This document shows, in pieces, positions 49,416 to 60,820 of a stretch of DNA of 64,000 nt. Both the position numbers and the translations under genes were made by a program. A model generated the notes under the pieces. That model was not told where the DNA came from. It saw nothing but the letters and a program-made list of their open reading frames with translations, and did not search any database. The DNA comes from Kudoa neothunni (lineage: Eukaryota; Cnidaria): positions 8,122,001 to 8,186,000 of the forward strand of contig OZ199838.1 in the NCBI GenBank assembly GCA_964304625.1, read 5' to 3'. Position 1 is the stretch's first letter. The number at the start of each line of letters is the position of its first letter.

Positions 49416-50990
49416 ATGACAAGGAACCAGCGAACGGTGGCTGGAAAAAATTGAAATTATCGAATACTATAATTCAATTAAATCTCTTAAAGGGGCGAAA
49501 GCAATGACTGTTAAACATTTCAAGCTATCTAATAATATAAAATTATCTAACCCCATTAAAGTATATTTGCAGGGCACTCTATATTTGATAGGATTTTAGC
49601 TGCTCAAAATGATATTATTAATTCTACCGTTTCAGCTTCAGGAAAAAGAATGAAAGAAGGCAAGTACAGGGAGTTGGACAATTTACTCTATGCGTGGATC
49701 ACTAAAATGCGAAATCAGAAGATTGTCCCTGCATACTTAATTGTTGAAAAGGCCAAAAGTATCGCTAAATCTATAGGGCTTGATGAATTTGCCGGTAGTG
49801 ATGGTTGGTTCGTGGGATTTAAAAATAGATACTGTATTCATTATAAAAAATTGCAAGATGAAGCCAGCAGTGTGAATAATTAAACTGTACTGGATTTTTT
49901 GGTTAAATTTCCAGAAATCTCACTAGGATACAAAAAATACAACATAATAAATGTGAATGAAACGTCTTTTTTTATGAACAGTTACTCTTACACGCGTATA
50001 CTCTAAATGACGAACCCGACGTAAAGGAATGAAACAATCCAAGAAAAGGGTTACCGTTCTTGTGTCTGCGTCCTTAATAGGGGAAAAATTCCCATTTATT
50101 GTAATAGGGGAGTACCAAAAACCCAGGTGTTTTAATAAATCAGAGCCACTTCCTTTGGAATATTATGCACAACAAAAATGCTTGGATGTCTTCTGAAATT
50201 TTTTACAGTGTCCTTAAATCCTATGATCAAAAATTCCAAGAAGAAAAAAAGGAAAGTTCTAATATTATTGGATCGGTGTCCTGTGCAACCACAAAACCTT
50301 CATGAATTTGAAAATGTTAAACTGGTACTTTTACCTAAAAACTCCACGTGTATTACAACCAATGGACCTTGGTGCCATAAGCAGTTTAAAATGTCAATAT
50401 CGTAAAATTTTGACAAACTATCAATTATCTGAAGACAACAATTCAAATTTAATTAGTTATACCGTTTTGGACTGTATAAAAACTTTAAAGTAGGCATGGG
50501 AAAACGTATCTCCGACTACTATTCAAAATTGTTTCAGAAAATCTAGACTTGTTGAGCATTGTAATTCCATCCTTTATAACCCTGAATTAAAAATTATTAG
50601 ATGGTGAAATCTTACCTCAAGATTTTCCTGATAATGTTGGTGAAAATTTTGTCACGCTTTTACATTTTTCATCAACCTTATTTTTTATTTAAAAAATTTG
50701 ACGAAATCAACAACACTGAAGGGGAGGAAAAGTGCACGAGGAAACAATAGATTTACCTGAAACGCACGAAACTGATAAATCTAAAGGGAATGTCGATCTG
50801 GATTTTGTAAAAGATGAAACGCTTGTGTCAACTTAGGAACTTAAACAAGCGATCAATTTAATCAGAAACGCTCTTATGCAAGAAAACCCAAAAGCATTAT
50901 TTTCAACGCACCCAGTTATGGATTTCATATTTGAAATAATTAAAAAGAGGCATAAACAGACGGAAATTACTAGTTATTTTAAACCAAAAT
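49416..50990 (+). pseudogene. Tigger/pogo transposase (jerky-like), decayed
   Basis: The psq helix-turn-helix reads KIEIIEYYNSIKSLKGAKAM and MTVKHFKLSNN (49440-49540). The CENP-B-type domain is at 49650-49880 (KYRELDNLLYAWITKMRNQK ending SDGWFVGFKNRY). The DDE core is in pieces: YNIINVNETSFF near 49945, where Asn stands where the first catalytic Asp is expected; KVLILLDRCPVQPQ near 50255 (second Asp); and VLQPMDLGAISSLKCQYRK near 50350 (third Asp). Several stops and frame changes occur. The tail near 50930 ends KRHKQTEITSYFKPK, a typical Tigger C-terminus. Confidence 0.82.
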
Positions 50991-51038
50991 AAATTTTTGT
51001 TCCTTTAGATAATGGGCTTGCGTCAATACCCTATATTG

Positions 51039-51215
51039 CAGTGCTTCCCAACTAAAACTGGACTCGCACCCCCATTTTTTGACAAATCGAAATTCGCACC
51101 CCTTTGCATACGATAAGATGTAACTGACTTAAAATTTATCAAAAATTATTTTCAATTTTGATTGGATCTCGCACCACCTGAGACCAAAGTTCACACCCCC
51201 AGTTGGGAACCCCTG
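51039..51215. mobile_element. Complete 177-bp hAT MITE
   Basis: Begins CAGTGCTTCCCAACT and ends AGTTGGGAACCCCTG. It is flanked by a perfect 8-bp duplication CTATATTG (51031-51038 and 51216-51223). Its two ends match the ends of the large hAT at 6945 and 18265, so the same transposase could have moved it. Confidence 0.92.
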
Positions 51216-51709
51216 CTATATTGCGTAATTTTTTTGGAATGGAGAAAGTTTCAATATTCTACATGCCTGAGCAACAACCGTTAATAATGATTTATTGTGA
51301 AATATTTGTTAATAACATAAAATTTAAAAATAGGATAAACATTTTAATGTACCATTTGTATTCATATTTATATTCCTAATTGAGAAATATAGAAACAAGT
51401 ATTTAAAATGGAGAATATGATGTTTACTACATCTCATATATGGGATTAGGAAAAATTTTTGACTCATTCCAGATGAGAAGAGTATATAATATTTTTTGGG
51501 TCATTCTCAACCAAAAAAGCCGCGAAAATCCATAAAAATGGGAGCCACACGCTCCATAATAGCCGGATTAATATATCCTTGACTGTTTTTAATAAGATTA
51601 TTCAGAGAAAAATATTCTCAATCAAAAGCGAAGCTTGTAAGTTCAGACTAGTTAGATAATAAAAAATTATTATAAAATATTTCCAGGACTATGGATACTA
51701 TGGCGTTAA

Positions 51710-54219
51710 CCTTCCGAGCAGTTTTGGGTCCATTGGACCCCAGCACGAATGTCGGGGGGGTTTTGCGGATCATCCATTGTCTAAAATGTCGACTTTACTA
51801 TTATTCCTCAAAGATTTAATGTATTTTTAAATATTTTTTATTAATTTGAGATTTCTGTCTTATCGAGATTTTATATCAATTTTATAAACCTAGCATTTTA
51901 TGGGTCCAACAGACCCCACATTTTTTTCATATATTATATTATAAAATTATGAAAGAAAAATTTCAAGTTTATAAAAGTTTCTATCGTTGCAATCTATTAG
52001 AAAATTCGAGTTTGTTGGTTTTCGTAGGTGTGCGATTTCGCCCGATTGCATCTTTGTTGTGAAATAGAAGAGATCGACCACGAATTTCCTACTACCGATG
52101 AATCTGATTTCAGCGAAATTAGAGATGATTATTTAGATGAATATTCATCTTCATCTACTACTGATTCTTCTGATGATTTAGATCACAACAATTTATACGT
52201 GGATAAAAATGTGGTGTGGACATCCGCTATCCCAACCACTACAAAATCTAGAAAAGAAAATATGATGACGAAAAAGCCGGGCATAACTGCATATGCAAAC
52301 TCACGGATTTGTAATATTGATGATTGTTTTACTTATTCTTCAATGATGAATTTGATGAAACCGTCACTGTCAACACAAACAAATATGGAGCTTTTCATTA
52401 TGGTAAAAAATGGAAGATGCTAAATATTATTGAATTTAAAGCGTACCTTGGTATATTAATTTACATGTCAATATTCAAATCCAAAATGGAATCCCTCAAA
52501 CAGTTATAAAGTATTGATAAAGGGCGTGAGATTTTCCGAAAGATTATGCTATTGGCAAGGTTTACACAGATTAGCAGAAGTCTCATTTTTGATGACTATG
52601 AGACTAGAGAAATTGGCAAGGTCAACAACAAATTCTGCTACATAAGGGATGTATTTGAAAAATGGAAAAATATTTTACCCATATGTTTAATTCCGCATGA
52701 TGATCTAACTGTTGATGCACAACTAGTTGCGTTTCGTGGTAGATGTTCATTTAAACAATATACACCTTCCAAATCAGCTGTGTATGGCAAAAGTTTTTTC
52801 TTCTGACTGATCCAATCACCAACTTTACCCACAATATATCTGTCTGTCTCGGTGGAAATAAAAATACCCAACGAGTAACAAATGTGGGAGAAAATGTCGT
52901 TTTGGATCTTTGTTCTTATTTTAAAGGAACCGGTTGAAACATCGTATGTGATAACTTTTTCTCATCGGTTTCATTGGGGAAAAAACTTCTTGATCTAAAT
53001 TTAACATTGTTAGGAACACTCAGACATAATAAAGAGACAACCTGCCTATATTAAAGCCACGAAAATCAAGAGAGGTTTTTTCGTCTACTTTTGTATTCAA
53101 TGGCAAAAATATGCTATTATCATATGTACCAAAAAAGAATAAGGCAGTTATTTTACTAGCTACTTCTTCCAACGACACAAATATTACAGATAATAAAACA
53201 ACAAAACCTGAAGTTATTGTGGACTACAATAAAACCAAAGGAGTCGTGGATACGATCGATCGAATATTGTCAATGACGAGCGTAAAAAGATATACCAAAA
53301 GATGGCCAATAGTGATTTTTTACGACATGATTGATATAAGCCTGGTAAATTCCTATTACTTATACAAAGTCATTTTCAAGAACCCCAGTATCTCAAGAAA
53401 TCAGTATTTGGAACAGTTGGCGGATTCATTAATCAAACCTTTTGTCGGCGGCGATGAATCTATTCCATTCGATGAAAATACTCTCTCTTTACGAAAAAAA
53501 GATGTAACATTTGTGCTAGGTTATCTGATAAAAAACAAAAATACGCTGTTATAAGTGCTCGAAACATTGCTGCAATAGCCATTCAAAAATTATTTGTTGT
53601 AACTGTGTAGATCAACCTAAAAATTAATCTATATATCTGTTTTGTTTATTACTTTGTTCTTACTGATACATTCTTCAATCATAAATGTAAATTTGCGATA
53701 GATCATAGTGCGACATGTATATCTAAATTGCCAATGTTGAGAAAATTAGGTGTCGTTGTGATTATTATATCTGATGTGATAGACATAGAAAGTTTGAAAC
53801 ATGTTGTAAATATATTTATAACTTTAAGAGCGTTTTATGTTTGAAATAGTACGATAATAATGAAATAAATTCTAATAATAATAATACCAGATTCATACAA
53901 ACTGTACCAGCTATCTTTTAAGTATAGCTTTATTAGATTTTTTCCAATTATAATTTGTACATAATATTTTTCATTATACGATGCGATTTAATCAACCTAA
54001 AATAGAGAATTAACAAAAATAAAGCGAATTTATTCTTCGGTGATTTCCGGATTACGTCGGAAACGCAATATTTGGGATTTTTTTCTACGATCGAATTTTT
54101 TAGAAAACTTAGAAACTTCCTTTTATAATTTTTAAAATGAAATAAACGAATACAAACCTGGGGTGCATTGGATCCCAAAAAACGCTTGGAGTATAGTCAG
54201 TTTTGGCATGCTCGGAAGG
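51710..54219 (+). mobile_element. piggyBac copy E, clear ends
   Basis: TTAA flanks both ends (51706-51709, 54220-54223). The tips read CCTTCCGAGCA and, in reverse complement, CCTTCCGAGCATGCC. A perfect palindrome GGGTCCATTGGACCC is at 51726-51740, a partial one GGGTCCAACAGACCC at 51902-51916, and GGGTGCATTGGATCCC at 54160-54175. A decayed transposase lies between (52028-53617). Confidence 0.92.
52028..53617 (+). pseudogene. piggyBac transposase, decayed (copy E)
   Basis: The acidic N-terminus (SDFSEIRDDYLDEYSSSS) is followed by KPGITAYANSRICNIDDCF. The core frames give IIEFKAYLGILIYMSIFKSK, DDLTVDAQLVAFRGRCSF (first Asp region; note DAQ for the usual DEQ) and IVCDNFFSSVSLGKKLL (second Asp, 52950). 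The tail from 53111 has YVPKKNKAVILLATSS, YNKTKGVVDTIDRIL (third Asp, with a Val replacing one Gly) and KRWPIVIFYDMIDISLVNSY. A zinc-domain remnant lies near 53560-53610 (CSKHCC...CCNC). About five frame changes or stops make it inactive. Confidence 0.85.
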
Positions 54220-54385
54220 TTAATGTACTGGAACTGTTTATATTGTGTAAATTATATTTTTTCTACAAATATTGTTCTAATATAATTTTGGTCTTTTTAA
54301 AATTTTATTTAATTACTTAACTAGATAAATAACTCAAGAAGGATTATGAGATGCGGCGCACCCACGTGCGTTGTCATTTTTATAA

Positions 54386-54571
54386 ATGTCCGGACTATTT
54401 ACAGGTCATAGGGTTTTAGACGATGAAACGGTCAAATTGGTAATTAATTTTAGGCTTTTTTGGGGCGTGGAATTGGTGAGTATTTTTATTGATATAGTAA
54501 TGCTTACCGCAACTACATATCGTTTATGCAGAATTATGCGTTACATTTCTTTTGTAATTATGATAGCTTAA
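54386..54571 (+). CDS. Possible first exon of an unknown gene
   Basis: Downstream of piggyBac E a frame begins MSGLFTGHRVLDDETVKL, protein-like up to about 54439 where a GTAATT follows; beyond that the frame becomes hydrophobic and doubtful. No acceptor or downstream exon found before SERINC. The stretch 54572-55448 otherwise shows nothing recognisable. Confidence 0.25.
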   Translation: MSGLFTGHRVLDDETVKLVINFRLFWGVELVSIFIDIVMLTATTYRLCRIMRYISFVIMIA

Positions 54572-55448
54572 ATCTAAAATTAATAGAATATTTTATAAAC
54601 TATTATTTATAGCATTTCCGATTTTTTATGTAAGATTTAAAATTATCATATTTTAAATTTTCACAACCAATATTTCCAGCATGGCTATATAATATGCAGT
54701 TTAACAATATTGATTTTTTATCCATTTTCTCTGTTTATAAATGAGTCTTCATCGTATCATTTTGTTCTCAGCTAAGGTAATTAACTAAGGAAAACTATTA
54801 ACTGGAGGTGCATTACCCTCCGTTAGTGTATAAATACTAAATCTTTGTTATAGGATTATATATTTTTTAAAAATTGGACGCTAGACAGCTCATTTAATTG
54901 TAAATTTTTCGTGATGAGTTTTGTTTATAGTGCCTAAGTGATAATCTCTTCCATTATTTGCTAATACTATAAATTATGTGGGTGTTAACCCTACCGTGTA
55001 CTTATTATTGCATCTTAATTAAATAAATTTCCTTTCCACTAGTTTGAAAAAGCGTTTCCTAATTTATACCTTTAAATTTTATATTAATGACCTTTTATTG
55101 CAAATCGAATAATAATGATACATTTAGTTTATATCCGAAACTGCACAGTTACTTCAAGTATATTTCTATTGCACCTATTTAGCTCGGTTCATGTTAAATA
55201 GCTAGTTGTAGATTATCAAAACCAAGGACGGGTGGATATGGCTTTCAAGTGATATTAGGTTGATTATGCACCAAAATTGTAATGTTTCACGTAGAGTTTC
55301 GAAAATGGCCCATAGAAATTTATGGGTTCTTTCAACTATTCTAGATATAACTGAGAATTGCCCCAAAAAATGAAAGCCCCTTTTTTTGAATTTCATAATC
55401 ACTTATTTCTACGCATGCGCGTTTCACCTCGTTTGTTTAAGTTCCGCG

Positions 55449-57007
55449 ATGGGTCTGGTGTTAGGTTGTTTTTCAGCGTCACTAGCCTCACTAGGATGTT
55501 GCTTTACACAAGCTGCGTGCCGAATGTGTTGCAGTTCATGTCCAACAGCAAAATATTCAACTGCCACTAGAGTCGGCTACACTCTATTGATGTTTATTGG
55601 TGTTTTATTTTCTTACCTGACCAAAGCTGAATTTGTTAAAAAATGGCTGGTTAAAATACCGTCACTTTGCCAAAATGTAGTTTGCAGTCGGTTCCCTAGA
55701 CATTGAATTTATTAATATTAATAGATGGAACAAAGCGAGTGTTTGGTAATAATATCCGAAGAATGTATTATGAGAATATGGATGACATATGCCATATTTT
55801 TTATGTTTATGTCTATATTCACTATTGACGTACGAACAAGTCATGACATACGAGCCATGTTTCACACTGGTTTCTGGATTTTTAAGCTGATAATTTTGAT
55901 TGGAGTTACCGTTGGATTATCGTTTGTGAAAATAGCATCCCAGTTCAGCTACAGTGAGTTGATATATTAGGTAATGATTTGATAGGTTTCTATAGCTGCG
56001 GTAATACTTGGATTCATCGGCACAATAATTTTCCTTCTTATCCAACTGGTGATGATTATCGATTTTGTGTACATTTGGAATAGCTCGTGGACTGCAAAAG
56101 CTGAAGATACCTCCAGTAATGTTTGGTATGGAGGTCTTTTTACCTTTACTACACTGATGTACACAAGCACGTTCGCTTTTATTATTGTGATGTATGTGTT
56201 GTTGGCAAAGTCTGCCGTGAGTTCATGTGCTTTACCAAAATTTTTAACATCTTTTCAATTGATATGTTGTGTCATTATATCAATTGTTGCGATACTGCCT
56301 CAAATTCAAGACAATATTCCGTCGTCTGGTGTGTGTTTGTTTGTGTGTAGATTTTTGTATTTGATTTTAGGTCTTTTGCAGGCATCTGCTATCTCCTTGT
56401 ATACTACTTATCAGATATTTTCAGCTTTGCTTAATAATCATAGTAAATGTTGACTGAATTAATTGTTAATTGTTGGTATATTATTGTTGATTAAGGTGGT
56501 TGTAACCACTTCAGCAGCATGAATTCCACCCTTTCCGTGGTTTTTTCGATTTTATCTGCGTTGTTCACATTGTTTATGGTTACCTTCTCATCTTTACAGA
56601 ACGATGATCAAACAAAAACCCAAATGCTAGGTATCCAAAATTCACCCAGTAGTGATATTGGTATCAGCAATACGGCAGACAAAAGGGATGGAACCTACGG
56701 TAGTGGCAGAGCTGCTCAAGAAGTGTATGACGACGAAGAAGATGGTGTTGCCTACAGCTATTCGTTGTTCCATTCTATGCTAACAATGTGTTCACTCTAT
56801 ATGATGATGGTGCTCACGAATTGGTACATGTAAGCGTAGTTGTTACAATTCACTTTCCTAAAACTATCTAGCCCTAAAAATTATGTTTCCGGGAATGACG
56901 TCGCATTGTGGACACGTGTTGTTACTGGTTGGTGCTGTCATATTTTATATATCTGGACGTTGGTCGCACCAATGATTCTTACAGATAGGGACTTCGGATA
57001 TGATTAA
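55449..57007 (+). CDS. SERINC: Serine incorporator (SERINC/TMS family membrane protein)
   Basis: A multi-pass membrane protein of the SERINC/TDE1 family, linked to serine-lipid synthesis and membrane lipid scrambling. Six exons with GT-AG introns of 42, 42, 42, 48 and 53 bp: 55449-55676, 55725-55953, 55996-56328, 56371-56442, 56496-56829, 56872-57007. They give 443 residues against about 453 in human SERINC1. Family motifs: the start MGLVLGCFSASLASLGCC, a cysteine-rich first segment, FHTGFWIFK (human VHNGFWFFK), LIQLVMIIDFVYIWNSSW (human LIQLVLLIDFAHSWNESW), ILPQIQDNIPSSGLLQAS (human ILPKIQESQPRSGLLQSS), VAYSYSLFHSML and the end WTLVAPMILTDRDF (human WTLVAPLVLTNRDF). About ten hydrophobic segments are visible. 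TTTGTTTAAG lies seven bases before the ATG. Confidence 0.93.
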
Positions 57008-58067
57008 GTTCCCTATAAACTAAATAAAGTTTTATTCTCTGTGGATATATCTATTATAATTGTATTCTGTTAAGTGCGTTAATGCGCGCTTCATTTATAG
57101 AATTTTTTCAAAAGTTTTTACATGTTAAAATCTTTGGCGATTGTAGAGACTATATTCTTTTAAATTTGTGGATAATTACACGCCAGTTTTTTTCCATCGT
57201 AAGAAAATTAACTAATTTAAATAGCTAAGTTTGATTGATTTATCAATTGAGAAATCTAACAAAAACTCTTTGTGGTAACGTAAATTTAGTCTTACAATTT
57301 TCGTCCCATTAAATATACAGAGTAATCGTAAGTCGATGCAATTTTTTGTTGTAGTGGGTGAGACGTGGTTCGTAATGATGTGTAGCTCGTAAGTTCCAAA
57401 AATGTTACAAAATTAACGTACAGTAAGATTATTATAAGTAATTTATTTCTCAACCGATTTAAAAACGTTCATTTGACCATTAATAATATAAAGGAAATAT
57501 TTTAAAATCAATTAATTCCGCCCGCCAATCTTTGCCTCCGCAAAACTTGGGCAGCGCGTGCGCACCAGAGTTTCTTTTTATTTAGTCTTTTTGTAGGTTT
57601 AAATTATAGTTATGTAATAACTACGTATATTAATCAATTATATTATAGATATTCTTATTTTTAATGTATAATTGGTGTATTAAAATAAATCAGTTGACAC
57701 GTATGCATACCTTTTCTTTTCTCAATGTTATGCGTTGCTATTTGCTTTTGTGTTTTCAATATAAAATAAAATTCATAATCCTATTGTATAATTTATATTT
57801 AAATCCGTTATCATGTTAATGCTTAAAAACTGATGGAAAGTATGTAGATATTATCACTTATTTTTGGTGGCATATAAACACTGATTGCCAAAACCATTGC
57901 TTATAAGCCGGCATCATTTAGTTCTTTTTTATAATATTTAAATCCAACTTACCATAGTAGAAAAATAACAATTAAAAATTAATCTTATAAAGTTTTTATT
58001 TTTATCCTGAGTCTTAAGATTTAATAATAGTATACGAAAGATGTTAAGGGATAAAAATTATATACAA
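57008..58067. other. SERINC 3' flank and spacer
   Basis: No gene recognised. At 57352 GTGAGACGTGGTTCGTAATG resembles pogo-type tips seen at 12838 and, inverted, near 62780, and a GC-rich patch lies at 57510-57580; a small pogo-derived remnant is possible. Confidence 0.35.
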
Positions 58068-59249
58068 CTTGCTCGAACTGCCCAGCGTTGCTTGGGGAAG
58101 ATTTCGCCTAGAGGCATTTTTTAATAGCATTCAAAAAATATATTGAAATCTCGAATTAACCAATAGAAACGAAATAACTAAAAAATTTTAAGCAACTTAC
58201 TATAACGATTTGGATTATGCAATTTAAATTATGATAATTTCTGTGAATGAAAGTATCAATCCCTGGTCCATTCAAAAATTTCGTGGCTCGGCACCAACGC
58301 TAAACAGTTTAAGGTCAGCATTGTATTTTGTTCATTCCGAATTATTTAAATCCCGTTAAAATGTTATCTAAAACGTTATTTTTTGGCCCGGAGGATTTTT
58401 AAATGTCGAATTCTAGCCTGGATCGGTAACTGGGTGCACCACTAACTTTTTAAGAGATAAAAAAAATAGAAAAAATAAAAGAGATGGAAGAAAACTTATG
58501 AAAATTAATCGATATTGCTAAAATTAGCATCGTTTAGCTCGGCATAAACATACATGCGCTTTTATCGTAAACAGCCACAAATTGCGTCGATTTCAACATA
58601 AACAATTTAAATAATTTGGTGAAATAAAAGTACAACCATCCGCATTGAATTTAATCACATAAAGTAAAACTTAGCGGACAATTTAATGAAACCTATGAAC
58701 GCAGTATCTCCATTATAACGCTTCAATCAACGTAACTTTAACGTTCTCCACGAATTCGTTATTTATGAAACATATAGATTTTTTATCACATTGAAAACCA
58801 TTAATAGAACTTATAAAATATACTTATCGAGTCATATACGTTAAAACTCCGCAAATAAGGAGTGTGTTTAAATAGACACCCAAATAGAAACGCCAACCTT
58901 ATATATAAAGATAGATGGAAGCAATTAATGAACATATGATGGAGCATATAAGGGAGATAGTTAACTTCAACCGACCATAACCATGAAATAAGCAAGTGCT
59001 AATCCTATAGCTGAACTCATTTAATCCCAAAACAAACTTTAAATCGACAAAATCACTATTTCATAAATACTTTTTGGAAACTTTCGTAGTCCGACAACAA
59101 TTAAACGATTTTTTTAAATATCACAAATTTATAAAAATTTTATATATGGCTCTCTATAAGGAAAAAAATTATCCGCGCATGCGTACTTAGGGGCATACAC
59201 ACACAAACAAACATATCGACAGTCCTCTTTTATATATATAAAGGATTTT
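58068..59249 (-). mobile_element. Helitron-like non-autonomous element, copy 2
   Basis: The most complete copy. Minus orientation: 5' TCCTTTATATATATAAAAGA near 59249; 3' hairpin CCCAAGCAACGCTGGG then CAGTTCGAG and CAAG at 58068 (CTAG in copies 1, 3, 4). Apart from about 120 bp absent from copy 1 (around 58290-58430) the two copies align almost base for base. No coding capacity. Confidence 0.75.
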
Positions 59250-59321
59250 ATAAGTGATAGTAACTGTCACAGAGATGACAGGGTTCATAAATTTGACGAT
59301 AGAGAACAAAAAATTCGCAAA

Positions 59322-60734
59322 GGGAAAATCTGTCCGCACGTGCGCAAAGAGACAATTTTTAAAATGAAATATAATTTAATTTTAGAAGGAAAACTATTCG
59401 AATTTCCAAGAATATGTTTTAGCGATAAGATTTAGAAAATCCATTCCTTTAAATGAATTGTAATTTTCACATATTGATTTGATACCAGCTATCTTTTTAT
59501 CATACATTGAGCGTGCAGTTTTCCCTGTGTTTGATAGTTGGAATTCGATATCGTTTTCAATATTGCTTTGACAAACTTTTAGCTTATCACAAAAAGAAGG
59601 CAACTCTGGATGACACTGTTCAAAGCGGTTTTTGAAAATTCTGTCATATGCATTCCAGCACTCAATTGGATATTTGGAGCCATTCAAGAAATTTTTTTCA
59701 AAGTATTTAAAAAATTCTGACAAATTTAGTTCGTTGAAAGTAGATGATTTTTTAAGGATTTTTTTGTATTTAATATGGATAAAATCTGCAGGGACAAGAG
59801 CCAACGAAGAAACAGTTTTCATAAATAATTTGAATTCCTGATTATGAAGAAATTCTTCGGAGAGACCAAGCTGTTGAATCTTCCTCCAAAGGCATTGTCC
59901 TAGATGAAATAAACAAAAATAAACTTGACATTTTGTTGCTTTTAAAAAAGCAACAAACGCTGCAATTTCAAAATCGATGACCACGTAATCTGGAAGTTTC
60001 TGTTCGCATTTTTCATAAAGGGTACTAAAGGCACGCATGTAATCGTTTTCCTTTTTACTTTTCATTAGAATAAATGCTAATGAAAAGGTTTTAGAGTTAA
60101 TTTCTCCATGAATTGCGTAGAGTTGCAAAAATTCATTTGGGCAAACTTTAAACGTTCCATCGGAAATCAAGCATCTTGAATTTTTCAAGTGAACCAAATT
60201 TCGTTCAGTTGCAAAAATGACGATTCTATCGCTTTCATTCACTCCAGAGTCATATAAACAAAAGGGCTCATTTCGAAATGTACAAAAGTTCAGTTCTTGA
60301 AGGTTTTTGGTTTTGTCCACAACTATGGAATTTCTCTTTCTGATGTTCCGAATATTTTTAAAAGTATGGCTTTTATTAAGTACTGGAAGATCACACAATT
60401 TTAAGGTACTTGTTGCGTAGTATACGAGGTATTCTTAGCAATATCTTGAATCTTGGACGACAAAAATCTTTTTGACATGTCATTTTCAGACAATGTATGG
60501 TTATGATCATCAGTTGATAAAATAATTTCCACTGGATCCGAAAGATTCGTTCTGATTTTCGCAGGGCAAGTTCTCTTTTGGCATCTCCAAGAAGTAAACA
60601 TTTTTCCAACATGGTGTTTAGTATAAAAATAGTTTTTATAAAAAATCAAATCCGTATTGGAGCATGTTTTAATAATTTGGCAATTTGGACTAACCATTAT
60701 AAAGCAGATTAACTCGCGCGGACAGATTTTCTCC
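59322..60734 (-). mobile_element. Compact FLYWCH-MULE transposon
   Basis: Inverted ends GGGAAAATCTGTCCGCACG (59322-59340) and, reverse complemented, GGAGAAAATCTGTCCGCGCG (60734-60715). The whole element is only about 1.4 kb and almost entirely coding. No clear 8-10 bp target duplication. Confidence 0.75.
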
Positions 60735-60736
60735 AT
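59394..60736 (-). pseudogene. MULE transposase with FLYWCH zinc finger, one frame change
   Basis: The N-terminal FLYWCH finger (60736-60401) contains FYKNYFYTKHHVGKMFTSWR, CQKRTCPAKI and HNH (C2H2 pattern). The MULE catalytic domain (60398-59394) has RCLISDGTFKVCPNEFLQLY (first Asp), YVVIDFEIAAFVAFLKA (second Asp), CLFHLGQCLWRKIQQLGL (C-x2-H block) and a conserved PIECWNAYDRIFKNRFEQCH near the C-terminus. The two parts are in different frames, joined around 60400 by what looks like a one-base shift; otherwise the gene is open. The first ATG (60736-60734) touches the element tip, so either translation starts at the next Met (IMVSPNCQ) or coding runs into the inverted repeat. Confidence 0.85.
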
Positions 60737-60820
60737 GTCAAATTATTCCATTAAAAATTTCCTATCTCATTTCATTTGTCTGATTTAAGACATTACTTAA
60801 ATATCGTAATTAAATAAATA

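Larger units (their letters stand above)
49171..51240 (+). mobile_element. Tigger/pogo element B
   Basis: The left end is TA|CAGTCGAACTTGGATATTGCG at 49171, a pogo-type tip. A decayed CENP-B-like transposase follows in the plus direction (49416-50990). I could not find the matching inverted right tip; sequence around 51010-51240 (CTATATTGCGTAATTTT) repeats part of the left end in the same orientation and is split by a hAT MITE, so the right border is a guess. Confidence 0.6.
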
